Assembly (NCBI RefSeq): GCF_030440515.1
Contig: NZ_CP076543.1
Span: 3,997,501 to 4,061,500 of the forward strand
Length of the DNA stretch: 64,000 nt
Direction: 5' to 3'
Origin: Streptomyces xanthophaeus
GTDB lineage: Bacteria; Actinomycetota; Actinomycetes; Streptomycetales; Streptomycetaceae
In this document: positions 41,365 through 49,417 of the stretch, in pieces
Layout: every line of letters starts with the position of its first letter
Position numbering within the stretch: the stretch's first letter is position 1
Position numbers and translations under genes: made by a program
Notes under the pieces: model-generated
Told to the model about the DNA's origin: nothing
The model's database searches: none
What the model saw: only the letters and a program-made list of their open reading frames with translations

Positions 41365-41370
41365 CGGCCC
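41311..41370. repeat. Five 12-bp tandem repeats at the GntR/MFS junction
   Basis: Five consecutive 12-bp units of GTTCACCGGCCC (units 1 and 4 with small changes) run from 41311 to 41370. They span the end of the GntR gene and the start of the MFS gene. Read on the minus strand, each unit gives an in-frame GTG and the codons for VNGP. Gain or loss of units keeps the MFS frame and changes the number of possible start codons. Confidence 0.85.
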
Positions 41371-42011
41371 GGCCCGCGCACCAGGGCCTCGACCCGGCCG
41401 ATGTGACCGCGGACCGCCGCGGCCGCCGTGTCCGCGTCCCCGGCGCGCAGCGCGTCCAGGATCTCCGCGTGCTCGGCGAGCGTCCGGTCCAGCCGCTCCG
41501 GGTGGGCGTGCAGCAGGGCCACGCCCATCCGCAGCTGCCGGTCGCGGAGCTGGTCGTAGAGGCGGCACAGGATCTGGTTCCCGGCGCTGCGCACGATCTC
41601 GGCGTGGAAGCCGCGGTCGGCGGCCATCATCGCGGCGAGGTCGCCCGCGCCGGCGTGCCGGCGCTGTTCGTCGAGCAGGGCGGCGAGCCGGTCCAGCAGG
41701 CCCGGTGGGGCCGGCACGGCTCTGCGTACGGTGAACTCCTCGACCAGCAGCCGGGTTTCGAGGACGTCGGTGATCTCCTGCGCGGAGACCTGCAGGACCA
41801 GCGCGCCCTTCTTCGGGTACAGCTTCAGCAGCCCCTCGGTCTCCAGCCGCAGCAGCGCCTCGCGGACCGGCGTACGGGACACCCCGACGGCCGCGGCCAG
41901 TTCGCCCTCGGTCAGGAGGGTGCCGCCTTCGTAGCGGCGATCGAGCACCCCCTGCTTGACGTGCTGGTAGACGCGGTCGGCGGCGGTCACGGCAGTGGTG
42001 GGGGCGGACAT
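41361..42011 (-). CDS. GntR family regulator (FCD domain)
   Basis: This 216-residue repressor has an N-terminal GntR winged helix (residues 1-75: DRVYQHVKQGVLDRRYEGGTLLTEGELAAAVGVSRTPVREALLRLETEGLL). A C-terminal all-helical FCD domain follows, with metal/ligand residues in DRGFHAEIV and HAEILDAL. FCD regulators usually respond to organic acids. The ATG at 42011 is the natural family start. It is coupled to the MFS transporter (GTGA overlap), which it probably controls. The segment TTGTATCTA just upstream on the minus strand might be part of its operator, but no full dyad is clear. Confidence 0.9.
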   Translation of the reverse strand: MSAPTTAVTAADRVYQHVKQGVLDRRYEGGTLLTEGELAAAVGVSRTPVREALLRLETEGLLKLYPKKGALVLQVSAQEITDVLETRLLVEEFTVRRAVPAPPGLLDRLAALLDEQRRHAGAGDLAAMMAADRGFHAEIVRSAGNQILCRLYDQLRDRQLRMGVALLHAHPERLDRTLAEHAEILDALRAGDADTAAAAVRGHIGRVEALVRGPGR

Positions 42012-42156
42012 GCGCACAGGATAGATACAACAGGGGTGCACGCCTCGCCGGGTCCAGGATGTGGACCGCGCCCGGGCCCTGCTGCACCGAAGGATGTACC
42101 GCGCCTTCGTCCGCACGCAGGACGTACGGGGCCCCGCGCGCCGGGACGCTGAAGTC

Positions 42157-43338
42157 ATGGCCGACACCCTCCTCGCCCCGCCGGCGCACAAGACCGCCCG
42201 GCTCCCCCTCCTGGACGTCCTGCGCGGCGCCGCGATCCTCGGCACGCTCATGACCAACGTCTGGATCTTCGCCTCGCCGGGCTCGGAGTGGGGAGTGCTC
42301 CAGGGCGGTCTGAAGCCGCCCGACCCGATCGCCGACCCCTCCGCCGCCCACCTCGCCGAGAGCGTCTTCCGCTTCCTCGCCGACGGCAAGTTCCTGGCCC
42401 TGCTGACGGTCCTGTTCGGGGTGGGCCTGGCCATCCAGTTCGACTCCGCCGCCCGCCGCGGCGATCCCTGGCCCGGCCGCTACCCGCGCCGCGCCGCCTT
42501 CCTCTTCGTCGAGGGCACCGTCCACTTCGTGCTCGTCTTCGCCTGGGACGTGCTCATGGGGTACGCCGTCACGGCCCTCCTCGTCGCCTGGCTGCTGGCC
42601 CGCTCCGAGAAGGTGCGCCGGGGGGCCATGTGGACGGCAGGGGCGCTGCACCTGGCGCTGATGTCCCTGGTGACCCTCGACGCGCTGAGCCGGCCCGCCG
42701 GCGCCCCGAAGCACCCGGACCCGGCCGCCGTCGAGCTGTACGCCCACGGTGGCTATCCGGCCCAGATCGCCTTCCGCCTGGAACACTTCCTCGCGCTGCG
42801 CATCGAGCCGGTCATCTCCTTCGGGCTGCTCGTGTTCCTCTTCCTCCTCGGAGTGCGGCTGCACCGGGCGGGCGCCTTCGGCGCCACCGCCGAAGGCCGC
42901 CGCATCCGGACCCGGATGGCCGCCTGGGGCCTGGGCCTCGGGCTGCCGCTGAACGCCGCGACCACCCTCGGCGGCTCCGACTTCTACCTCCTGGGCCGCT
43001 ACGGCGCCGCGCCGCTGCTCGCCCTCGGCTACATCGGCCTGATCGGCATCGCCCTCGACCGGCGGTGGATCCCGGCCCCGGTGAACCGCGCGCTGGGCTC
43101 CGTCGGCCGCACCGCCCTGTCCTGCTACGTCGCCCAGAACCTGCTCTGCATGCTGCTCTGCTACGGCATCGGGCTGGGCCTCGCCGACCGGCTCGGTGGC
43201 AGCGGCCCCTGGTGGGTGATGGGCCTGTGGGCCGGCGTGAGCCTGACCCTGGCCGCAGGATCGCGACTGTGGCTGCGCCGCTTCGACCACGGGCCCCTGG
43301 AGGCCGTACAGCGCACGGTCCTCAGGTCCCGCCGGTGA
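42157..43338 (+). CDS. DUF418 (YeiB-type) membrane protein
   Basis: This 393-residue protein starts with the family pattern LLDVLRGAAILGTLMTNVWIF. It has about nine to ten membrane helices and ends with the DUF418 domain (SVGRTALSCYVAQNLLCMLLCYGIGLGLA). Members resemble acyltransferase-3 proteins, but their role is unknown. The ATG at 42157 lies 145 bp from the divergent GntR gene start. Its 3' end overlaps the convergent inhibitor-like gene by 17 bp. Confidence 0.88.
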   Translation: MADTLLAPPAHKTARLPLLDVLRGAAILGTLMTNVWIFASPGSEWGVLQGGLKPPDPIADPSAAHLAESVFRFLADGKFLALLTVLFGVGLAIQFDSAARRGDPWPGRYPRRAAFLFVEGTVHFVLVFAWDVLMGYAVTALLVAWLLARSEKVRRGAMWTAGALHLALMSLVTLDALSRPAGAPKHPDPAAVELYAHGGYPAQIAFRLEHFLALRIEPVISFGLLVFLFLLGVRLHRAGAFGATAEGRRIRTRMAAWGLGLGLPLNAATTLGGSDFYLLGRYGAAPLLALGYIGLIGIALDRRWIPAPVNRALGSVGRTALSCYVAQNLLCMLLCYGIGLGLADRLGGSGPWWVMGLWAGVSLTLAAGSRLWLRRFDHGPLEAVQRTVLRSRR

Positions 43339-43669
43339 CCGCCCCCACCTCCACGTCCAGGACGAACTCGTCGTACGGGGCCTCGTCCGGGTAGGGCGGC
43401 CGGACCTGCGCGAAGCGGATCCGGGCCCGGCCCCCGCCCGGGGGCCGGGCCCGGACCACGTAGGTCCGCTCCACCGCAGCCCCCGGCGGCGGGGCCGCCC
43501 CGGCGGCGGCCGGAAGCCCGGCGACCGCGGCCCCGGGAGCCTCCGCGACCGTCACCACGTCCGCGTCCCCGGTGACCTGCCAGGTCCACACGTACCCGCG
43601 CGCGCCGCGCCCGGTGAGCCGCAGCTCGTACGACTCGTCCGGGCCCAGCACGATGCTTCGTACCTCCAC
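43322..43669 (-). CDS. Possible chagasin-like (I42) protease inhibitor
   Basis: This 115-residue protein is all-beta and has no signal peptide. Its pattern resembles the I42 chagasin fold. An early strand is followed by LTGRGARGYVWTWQV (in place of the NPTTGY loop), a GDADVV turn, and late VRPPYPDEAPYDEFVLDVEV (in place of the RPWE loop and last strand). The match is weak in the first motif. The gene lies 15 bp downstream of the papain-like protease gene on the same strand, which strongly favours an inhibitor or partner role. Chagasins inhibit C1A cysteine proteases, so the pairing makes sense. The fold call is an inference. Confidence 0.5.
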   Translation of the reverse strand: MEVRSIVLGPDESYELRLTGRGARGYVWTWQVTGDADVVTVAEAPGAAVAGLPAAAGAAPPPGAAVERTYVVRARPPGGGRARIRFAQVRPPYPDEAPYDEFVLDVEVGAVTGGT

Positions 43670-43684
43670 GCCCGCCCGGTCCTC

Positions 43685-45580
43685 TCAGACGGGGCCGATC
43701 ACCGACCCCTCGTGCCAGCCCGCGCCGTCGCGCCAGTAGTGCTGAAGGCGGCGGTCGGTGCGCAGGACGATGACTTCCAGGTTGAACCCGAAACTGCCCT
43801 GCAGCATCCCGGTGACGGAGGCGACGTCGTGCCCGAAGACCGCGCTGCGCCGCCAGGGGGAACCGCCCGCGTTGCCGCGCCACCAGTGCTCGACCTGCCC
43901 GCCGGCGACGGCCACGCACAGCTCGTAGTTCCCGGCGGTGTCCTCGTCCGCGGCCCCGAACTGCCCCTCGATCAGGCAGGGCGCGGAGACGGCCGCCGTA
44001 CCGCTGCCGAAGATCTCCCCGGCCCGCCAGGTGAAGCCGTTGGGATCGTCGCGCCACCACAGCTGCATGCGGCCGTCGGTGAGGGCGGCGACGAGGTCGA
44101 GGTGGCGGGCGCGGGTCTGGACGAGGGCGGGCCCGTAGTGGGCGATGCCGGAGGCGAACCGGCCGCCGTCGTTCCAGGTCCAGGGGGCGCCGTTGATCCG
44201 CCACCAGTGGTTCAGACGGCCGTCGGCGGTCCGGACGACCACCTCGAAGTTGCCCGGCTTGCCATAGTCGCTCTGGATGAACGCCGGGGTGGAGCCGACG
44301 GCCGCGTCACCCGGCCCGAAGAGGCCGCCGTCGCGCCAGGCCCCGCCGGACTGCTCGTAGTACCAGTGGCGCAGCCGGCCGCCGGTGGTCACGTGCAGGG
44401 ACTCCATGTTGCGGTTGTAGGTGGTGCCGGTGAAGGCGGGCTGGCCGGAGGCGTCGGTGGCGAAGGTGCCCGCGCGGGCCCAGGCGAACGGGGAGTCGCC
44501 CTCGCGCCACCAGTGCTGGAGGCGGCCGCCGGGGGCGGTCGCGAGCAGCTCGAAGTTGCGGTGGGCGCGGCCGTTGCCGCTCTCGTAGACGTTGCCGGTG
44601 TGCAAGCGGCGCTTGGTCCACGGGTCGATGTTGGTGCCGCGCAGACCGCACTTGGCCCAGTGGTCGATGTTGACCTCGCCGTAGGCGATCCGGCCGTAGC
44701 CGCCGACGTGGTAGCCCGTCCCCCAGGAGTTCTTGAACAGCCAGCAGCCCGCCGCGTCGTCGTAGCCGACGATCAACACGCAGTGGCCGCCCGCGAGATG
44801 GCCGCTCGTACGGTGGTACACGCCGGAGCCGAGGCCGAAGAAGTCGTCGTAGACGTCGAAGCAGGCGGTCAGCGGGCCGACGGTGTCCAGCCAGACCTTC
44901 TGCTGCTCCACGTCGCCGAGCCGGACGTAGTCGGTGATCCGGACGGTCCGGCCGGACCGGTCCCAGCTGGGCGTGTACTCGGCGCGCCAGGCGTCGCGGC
45001 GGGCGGCCGGGAGACCGGCGGGCGGGGTGCTGTACGGCCAGCAGTCCGGGTCGGCGAGCCCGCCGTTCGCCTTGATCCAGTCGAGGGCGGTCTCCGGATT
45101 GCTGCCCTGGCCGCAGGTGAAGCGCAGGCCGTCGTGGACGTCCCCCTCGGAGCGCTCCGCCCATACGTCGTGCTCGATCCGGGCCATGGACTCCACCAGG
45201 CCGGCGGCGCCGAAGGCCCAGCAGGAACCGCACGGGTTCTGGTCCTTCACCTTGGTGATCCACGGCCATCCCCAGCGGCTGCGCCAGTCCACGGCGGCGG
45301 GCCGGGCCGGGGCCGCCGGCCCCTGGACCCCGGGCAGCAGCCCGTGGGTGGCGCGGCGCCGGGTCAGATGCGGATTGCCGCTGGCGTGGCCGATGATCCC
45401 CGGGAGATCGATCACCCCTGCTTCCTCGGCGGTGGTCAGATTCGCCCCGGGCTCCAGACCGAGCGAAGGCCGCGGCACGGGCTCCTCGTCGGCGAGGTGC
45501 TCCAGGACCGACCAGCGCGCCCCCTGCGCGACGAGCTGCGCACGCAGCTCCCCCACCGACTGGACAGATTCCTCCGGCAT
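43685..45580 (-). CDS. Papain-like (C1A) cysteine protease with C-terminal repeat domain
   Basis: This 631-residue protein has a short N-terminal region (1-95), a C1 peptidase domain (about 96-315) and about five repeats of roughly 55 residues with cores such as LQHWWREGDSPF and LNHWWRINGAPW (about 330-631). The repeats look like a beta-propeller lectin-type domain. The triad is complete: Q114 and C120 (QNPCGSCWAFG), H266 (GGHCVLIVGYDD) and N284 (FKNSWGTGY). There is no Sec or Tat signal peptide, which is odd for papain-like enzymes. The ATG at 45580 follows a G-rich ribosome site. A possible inhibitor gene follows. Confidence 0.88.
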   Translation of the reverse strand: MPEESVQSVGELRAQLVAQGARWSVLEHLADEEPVPRPSLGLEPGANLTTAEEAGVIDLPGIIGHASGNPHLTRRRATHGLLPGVQGPAAPARPAAVDWRSRWGWPWITKVKDQNPCGSCWAFGAAGLVESMARIEHDVWAERSEGDVHDGLRFTCGQGSNPETALDWIKANGGLADPDCWPYSTPPAGLPAARRDAWRAEYTPSWDRSGRTVRITDYVRLGDVEQQKVWLDTVGPLTACFDVYDDFFGLGSGVYHRTSGHLAGGHCVLIVGYDDAAGCWLFKNSWGTGYHVGGYGRIAYGEVNIDHWAKCGLRGTNIDPWTKRRLHTGNVYESGNGRAHRNFELLATAPGGRLQHWWREGDSPFAWARAGTFATDASGQPAFTGTTYNRNMESLHVTTGGRLRHWYYEQSGGAWRDGGLFGPGDAAVGSTPAFIQSDYGKPGNFEVVVRTADGRLNHWWRINGAPWTWNDGGRFASGIAHYGPALVQTRARHLDLVAALTDGRMQLWWRDDPNGFTWRAGEIFGSGTAAVSAPCLIEGQFGAADEDTAGNYELCVAVAGGQVEHWWRGNAGGSPWRRSAVFGHDVASVTGMLQGSFGFNLEVIVLRTDRRLQHYWRDGAGWHEGSVIGPV

Positions 45581-45685
45581 GGCGGCCCCCCAGCTGCAAC
45601 CGTTCGGATCCAAGACCCGGGAGCGTCTCCCCGGCGCCCGGGGGCGTCAAGGGGGTTCGCACGGTCGCGCGGTGGCACGAGGGGG

Positions 45686-45790
45686 CGTGCCGTGGCGCGG
45701 GGCCACCGGAACCCGCCGGGCGTGCCGTGGCACCGGGCCGCCGGAACCGGCCGGGCGTGCCGTGGCACCGGGCCGCCGGATCCCGCCGGG
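45686..45790. repeat. Three 35-bp tandem repeats
   Basis: Three head-to-tail 35-bp units (45686-45720, 45721-45755, 45756-45790) of the form CGTGCCGTGGCACCGGGCCG... differ at only a few positions. They lie between the FAD monooxygenase stop (45804) and the C1 protease start (45580), both on the minus strand. Each unit contains short dyads, and the array may act as a terminator, a protein-binding array or simple satellite DNA. There are no unique spacers, so it is not a CRISPR array. Confidence 0.85.
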
Positions 45791-45803
45791 CACGACGCGG
45801 TCG

Positions 45804-46913
45804 TCAGCCGTCCAGCGAGATCGCGTTCTTGGCGCGCTCCACCGATTCCTCGGACGCGGGTCCGCCCGGGTTCTCCGTCGCCAGCGCCTGGTTGAGGTCG
45901 ACGAAGGGCCGCATCCGCTCCTCGTAGCGGGCGTACGCGGCGAGGTGGTCGCCGCCGGCCCGGGCGAGGGAGTCGGCCAGCACGTGGGCGCCCACCAGGG
46001 CCAGGCTGGTGCCCTGCCCCGAGAGGGGGGAGGGGCAGTAGCCGGCGTCCCCGAGGAGGGTGACCCGGCCCCGCGACCACTGGTCCATGCGGATCTGGGC
46101 CATGGCGTCGCAGTAGAAGTCGGGCGCCTTCCGGGCGGCCTCGGCGAGGCGGGCCCCTTCCCACCGCACGGACTCCAGCCTGTCGACGACGGTCCGCCGC
46201 AGGGCTTCGGCGGTGCGCAGTTCGGGTGCGAGGGGGGCGGACTCGAAGCCGAAGGCGACGCGCAGTTCGGTGTTGTCGCGGACGGGCATGATGCCGAAGC
46301 CCATGTCCCCGTCCCGCAGCCACATCTGCCAGTCCTCCAGGCCGAGGAAGTTGTCCGTGCCGAACACCGAGAGGTAGCTGCCCAGGTGGTGGGCGTAGCC
46401 CTCCTCGGGGCCGAAGGCCAGGCGGCGGACGGTGGAGTGCAGGCCGTCCGCCCCGACGACGAGGTCGAAGGTGCGCGGCGCCGCGTGCGCGAACTCCACC
46501 CGCACTCCGCTCCCGTCCTCCTCCAGCCCGGTGACGGTGTCGCCGAAGAGGTACTCGACGTCCGCGCGGGTGTGCTCGTGGACCATCCGCACCAGGTCCT
46601 CGCGCAGTACCTCGATGTCCTCGCCGTCGAGCCGGCCGCTGCTGAAGGTCGCCTCGGTGGAGCGGCCGACCTCGCTGCCGTCGGGACCGAGGATCGACAT
46701 GCCGCGCATCCGGGTGCGTACGCGGCTCGCCGGCTCCAGCAGCCCCATGCGCTCCACCACGTCGAGCGCGACGCCGCGGATGTCCACAGCCTGCCCGCCG
46801 CCGCGCACGCCCGGGGCGCGTTCGACGACGGTGGGCTCGAAGCCGTGGCGGTGCAGGAGGTGGGCGAGGACGGGTCCCGCGATGCCGCCGCCGGAGATGA
46901 GTACGGTCCGCAT
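45804..46913 (-). CDS. FAD-dependent monooxygenase
   Basis: This 369-residue flavoprotein belongs to the aromatic hydroxylase/TetX-like group: MRTVLISGGGIAGPVLAHLLHRHGF (FAD-binding GxGxxG-type), DLVVGADGLHSTVR (DG motif) and GRVTLLGDAGYCPSPLSGQGTSLAL (GD motif). It should use NAD(P)H and O2 to hydroxylate a small aromatic or antibiotic-like molecule. The ATG at 46913 follows GAAGGAGC. It diverges from the GntR-TetR hybrid regulator, with two classes of operator-like sequence between them, so induction by its substrate through that regulator is likely. Confidence 0.92.
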   Translation of the reverse strand: MRTVLISGGGIAGPVLAHLLHRHGFEPTVVERAPGVRGGGQAVDIRGVALDVVERMGLLEPASRVRTRMRGMSILGPDGSEVGRSTEATFSSGRLDGEDIEVLREDLVRMVHEHTRADVEYLFGDTVTGLEEDGSGVRVEFAHAAPRTFDLVVGADGLHSTVRRLAFGPEEGYAHHLGSYLSVFGTDNFLGLEDWQMWLRDGDMGFGIMPVRDNTELRVAFGFESAPLAPELRTAEALRRTVVDRLESVRWEGARLAEAARKAPDFYCDAMAQIRMDQWSRGRVTLLGDAGYCPSPLSGQGTSLALVGAHVLADSLARAGGDHLAAYARYEERMRPFVDLNQALATENPGGPASEESVERAKNAISLDG

Positions 46914-46934
46914 GAGAAGCTCCTTCGGTGATTT

Positions 46935-46967
46935 GTACGCTGTACGCGCTCTGAATGTACGACGTAC
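46935..46967. promoter_or_regulatory. Paired TetR-type operator-like sites
   Basis: Two 11-bp dyads, GTACGCTGTAC (46935-46945, one mismatch) and GTACGACGTAC (46957-46967, perfect), have centres 22 bp apart, about two helical turns. They lie 22-54 bp from the FAD monooxygenase start. The form and spacing fit cooperative binding by a TetR-type dimer pair. Confidence 0.6.
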
Positions 46968-46999
46968 GCTCAGGCCTCTCAACTGGCAAAAAGACCGCC

Positions 47000-47060
47000 C
47001 TGTACTAGCTCAGACCGACTCCGGAGGAGATCTCCGCTGCTACCCTCTGCACTAGTACAG
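47000..47060. promoter_or_regulatory. Paired GntR-type operator-like sites
   Basis: CTGTACTAG at 47000-47008 and CTAGTACAG at 47052-47060 are inverted copies of one half-site. The second extends to a 14-bp near-palindrome CTGCACTAGTACAG (47047-47060, one mismatch), and the first to a weaker one. They flank the likely promoter of the regulator gene starting at 47080. The sequence differs from the GTAC-N3-GTAC dyads on the monooxygenase side. Confidence 0.6.
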
Positions 47061-47079
47061 GACAGAAAGGCGGGAGAAC

Positions 47080-48105
47080 GTGACGCAGACCACAGGCGCG
47101 GCAGGTGCGGCCGGCGATCCGCCCTACCTGCGCATCGTCGCCGCGATCCGGCGGAGCATCGCGGACGGGGAACTCGCCCCCGGGGACCGCGTCCCCTCCA
47201 CCCGGCAGATCGCCGCGCACTGGGGCGTCGCGCTCGCCACCGCCACCAAGGCGCTGACCACCCTGCGCCTGGAGGGCCTGGTCGAGGCCCGCCCCCGGAT
47301 CGGCACGGTCGTCGCCGGGAGCGCACCCCCCGCCCCCGCCTCCCCCACCGCACCGGCGGCCCGCAGGCGCCCCTCGCCCGCCCCGGACACCGAGCCGGAG
47401 CTGACCGTCGAACGGATCGTCCGCGCCGCCGTCGAGATCGCCGACGCCGAAGGACTCGCTGCGCTCTCCATGCGCGGTGTCGCGGCCCGGCTCGGTGTCG
47501 CGGCGATGTCGACCTACCGGTACGTGCCGAGCAAGGAGGACCTCGTCCTGCTCATGGCCGACGCCGCGTTCGGCGAGGCCCGCCCCGCCGACGCCTACCC
47601 CGCCGACGCCCCCGACGACTGGCGGGCACGCGTCGAGGCGGGCGCCCGGACCCTGTGGGCGCTGTACCGCAAGCACCCGTGGCTGGCCCGGATCGGCTCC
47701 CTCACCCGCCCGTTGCTGGTGCCCAACCTGCTGGTCCACGGCGAGTGGATGCTGGGCGCCCTCGACGGCCACGGACTCGACCCGACCACCCTCTTCGACA
47801 TCCACGTCCTGCTCTACAGCCATGTGCACGGCCTGGCCGTCCACCTGGAGTTGGAGGCCGACGCCGAAGCCGCCACCGGCCAGTCGGACGACCAGTGGAT
47901 GGACAGCCGCGCCCCCGTCCTCCAGGAACTGGTGGGCTCCGGCCGCTTCCCGACCTTCGCCAAGGTGGTCGGATCCTTCGAGGACGGTTACGACCTGCGG
48001 CTCGACGCGCTCTTCGACCTCGGCCTGGGGGCCCTCCTGGACGGCCTGACCCCCGTCGTCGAAGGCCGAGGACGCTCCGCCGGGCCCCGGCGGGGGCCCG
48101 TATAG
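47080..48105 (+). CDS. Hybrid regulator with GntR and TetR DNA-binding domains
   Basis: This 341-residue protein has two helix-turn-helix modules. Residues 14-78 are a GntR winged helix (RIVAAIRRSIADGELAPGDRVPSTRQIAAHWGVALATATKALTTLRLEGL). After a Pro/Ala-rich linker (about 85-108), residues 110-165 are a TetR HTH (ERIVRAAVEIADAEGLAALSMRGVAARLGVAAMSTYRYVPSKEDLV). A TetR C-terminal ligand and dimer domain follows. It diverges from an FAD monooxygenase gene. Two different operator-like sequence classes fill the gap, one for each HTH type, which fits autoregulation and control of the enzyme. Confidence 0.9.
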   Translation: MTQTTGAAGAAGDPPYLRIVAAIRRSIADGELAPGDRVPSTRQIAAHWGVALATATKALTTLRLEGLVEARPRIGTVVAGSAPPAPASPTAPAARRRPSPAPDTEPELTVERIVRAAVEIADAEGLAALSMRGVAARLGVAAMSTYRYVPSKEDLVLLMADAAFGEARPADAYPADAPDDWRARVEAGARTLWALYRKHPWLARIGSLTRPLLVPNLLVHGEWMLGALDGHGLDPTTLFDIHVLLYSHVHGLAVHLELEADAEAATGQSDDQWMDSRAPVLQELVGSGRFPTFAKVVGSFEDGYDLRLDALFDLGLGALLDGLTPVVEGRGRSAGPRRGPV

Positions 48106-48116
48106 GCTCGGGCCGT

Positions 48117-49322
48117 ATGGGGACGTGGAGCGCGCCGAGCGCCATCGAGAGAGAGCTGTACGAGGCCAAGACCGCCGGCGACTGGGCCGCGTACTTCGAC
48201 GTACTGGCCCGTACGCCGCTGTACGTGGCGCAGTCCCGGGCACGGTCCGACGCGCATCCCGACTCGGTGTTCTTCCACGCCACCCCGGACCGGATGCTCG
48301 TCGTCCACACCGCCGGCATGCTGCCCGCCCCCACCCCCGAGACGGTCTACGAGTCGCGGAGCCTGCGCTGGTTCTCCAAGGTCTGGAACGCCGACGACCC
48401 CGCCTTCCTCGCCGTGAACCCGGGCTCCCCCTCCGAGGCCTACCTCACCACCGCCCCCGCCGACCTGGCCCGCTGGCGCGCCCACGCGGAGGCCGCCCCC
48501 CACTACGGCCTGCCCGAGGGCAAGGTCCACGCCCTGTTCACCGGCGGCCCGCTGCACGGGCCCGTCGCCCACGGCCTCGCCGTCGGCGGTCATCTCGCGG
48601 TGACGAACGGCGAGTTCTGGAACTCCCTCGCCTACCACGGCAGCGGCTACCAGTACGAGCGCCGCCGCGTCGCGAAGAGCTGGAGCATCACCGACCGGCC
48701 CGACTGGCTCTCCACCCTGGAGACGCTGCTGGACCGCGGGATGGTCAGCCCCGTCTGGGAGTACGCGCTCCGCGTCCGCCGCGCCCTCGCCTCCGACTTC
48801 GCCGGGCCGGTGGACATCGAGCACTGGCGGCACGCCGCCGAGGCGAGCCTGCGCCGCAGCGCCGAACGCGCCGCCGAGCCGCAGCTCACCCCCGACGGGG
48901 TCACCGTCGCCCAGCCCCGTCCGGTCGCCGAGGTCGAGGGGGAGATAGCCGGTGTCAAACGCCTCATCGGCCGGATCACCCGCTACGAGCAGCGCTTCCG
49001 GGCCGACGGACTGCTCCCCGAGGACGGCTGGGTCCGCTCCGTGGAGGGCTGGGACATCGGCCGGGCCTCGCAGATGGCCCGCTGGGGCGTCGGCTGCCGC
49101 TACGGAACCGTCGCCGAGGCCGAACAGGCCGTACTGCGCGCCGGGGAGGCCGCGCGCGACACGTACCGCTCGTGGGCCGAGTTCTCCGCCGGGTACGTCC
49201 TCGGCCGGTGCCTGCACTTCGACGAGGAGGAGTTCGGCACCTGGTACACGACCGCCCTCGCCGCGCACCTCGCGCTGACGACCGACCCGGCCAGCCCCTG
49301 GCTCAACATCCCCTGGAACTAG
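48117..49322 (+). CDS. DUF1266 domain protein
   Basis: This 401-residue cytoplasmic protein has an N-terminal part with a possible SseB-like fold (YEAKTAGDWAAYFDVLARTPLYVAQSRARS) and a C-terminal DUF1266 region (about 180-401). The C-terminal region has GWDIGRASQMARWGVGCRYGTVAEAEQAVL and WAEFSAGYVLGRCLHFDEEEF. DUF1266 proteins are of unknown function, found often near effector or contact-dependent loci in other bacteria. It starts 11 bp after the regulator gene (ATG at 48117) and may be co-transcribed with it. Confidence 0.85.
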   Translation: MGTWSAPSAIERELYEAKTAGDWAAYFDVLARTPLYVAQSRARSDAHPDSVFFHATPDRMLVVHTAGMLPAPTPETVYESRSLRWFSKVWNADDPAFLAVNPGSPSEAYLTTAPADLARWRAHAEAAPHYGLPEGKVHALFTGGPLHGPVAHGLAVGGHLAVTNGEFWNSLAYHGSGYQYERRRVAKSWSITDRPDWLSTLETLLDRGMVSPVWEYALRVRRALASDFAGPVDIEHWRHAAEASLRRSAERAAEPQLTPDGVTVAQPRPVAEVEGEIAGVKRLIGRITRYEQRFRADGLLPEDGWVRSVEGWDIGRASQMARWGVGCRYGTVAEAEQAVLRAGEAARDTYRSWAEFSAGYVLGRCLHFDEEEFGTWYTTALAAHLALTTDPASPWLNIPWN

Positions 49323-49417
49323 GGTCCGTCCGGACGGTGTTGTCCGACCTCGGGTAGTCGGCGGACGCGGCCGGAAACCGGCGGCGGGCCACCGGGTCCC
49401 CGACTAGCCTCACCGCC

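Noticed and set aside
41365..43290. Extension of the MFS frame upstream across the GntR and DUF418 genes.
   Set aside because: The family start is within the VNGP repeats, and the upstream translation is shadow sequence of two real genes.
45686..45790. CRISPR array.
   Set aside because: The three 35-bp units are directly adjacent with no unique spacers, and no cas genes are present.
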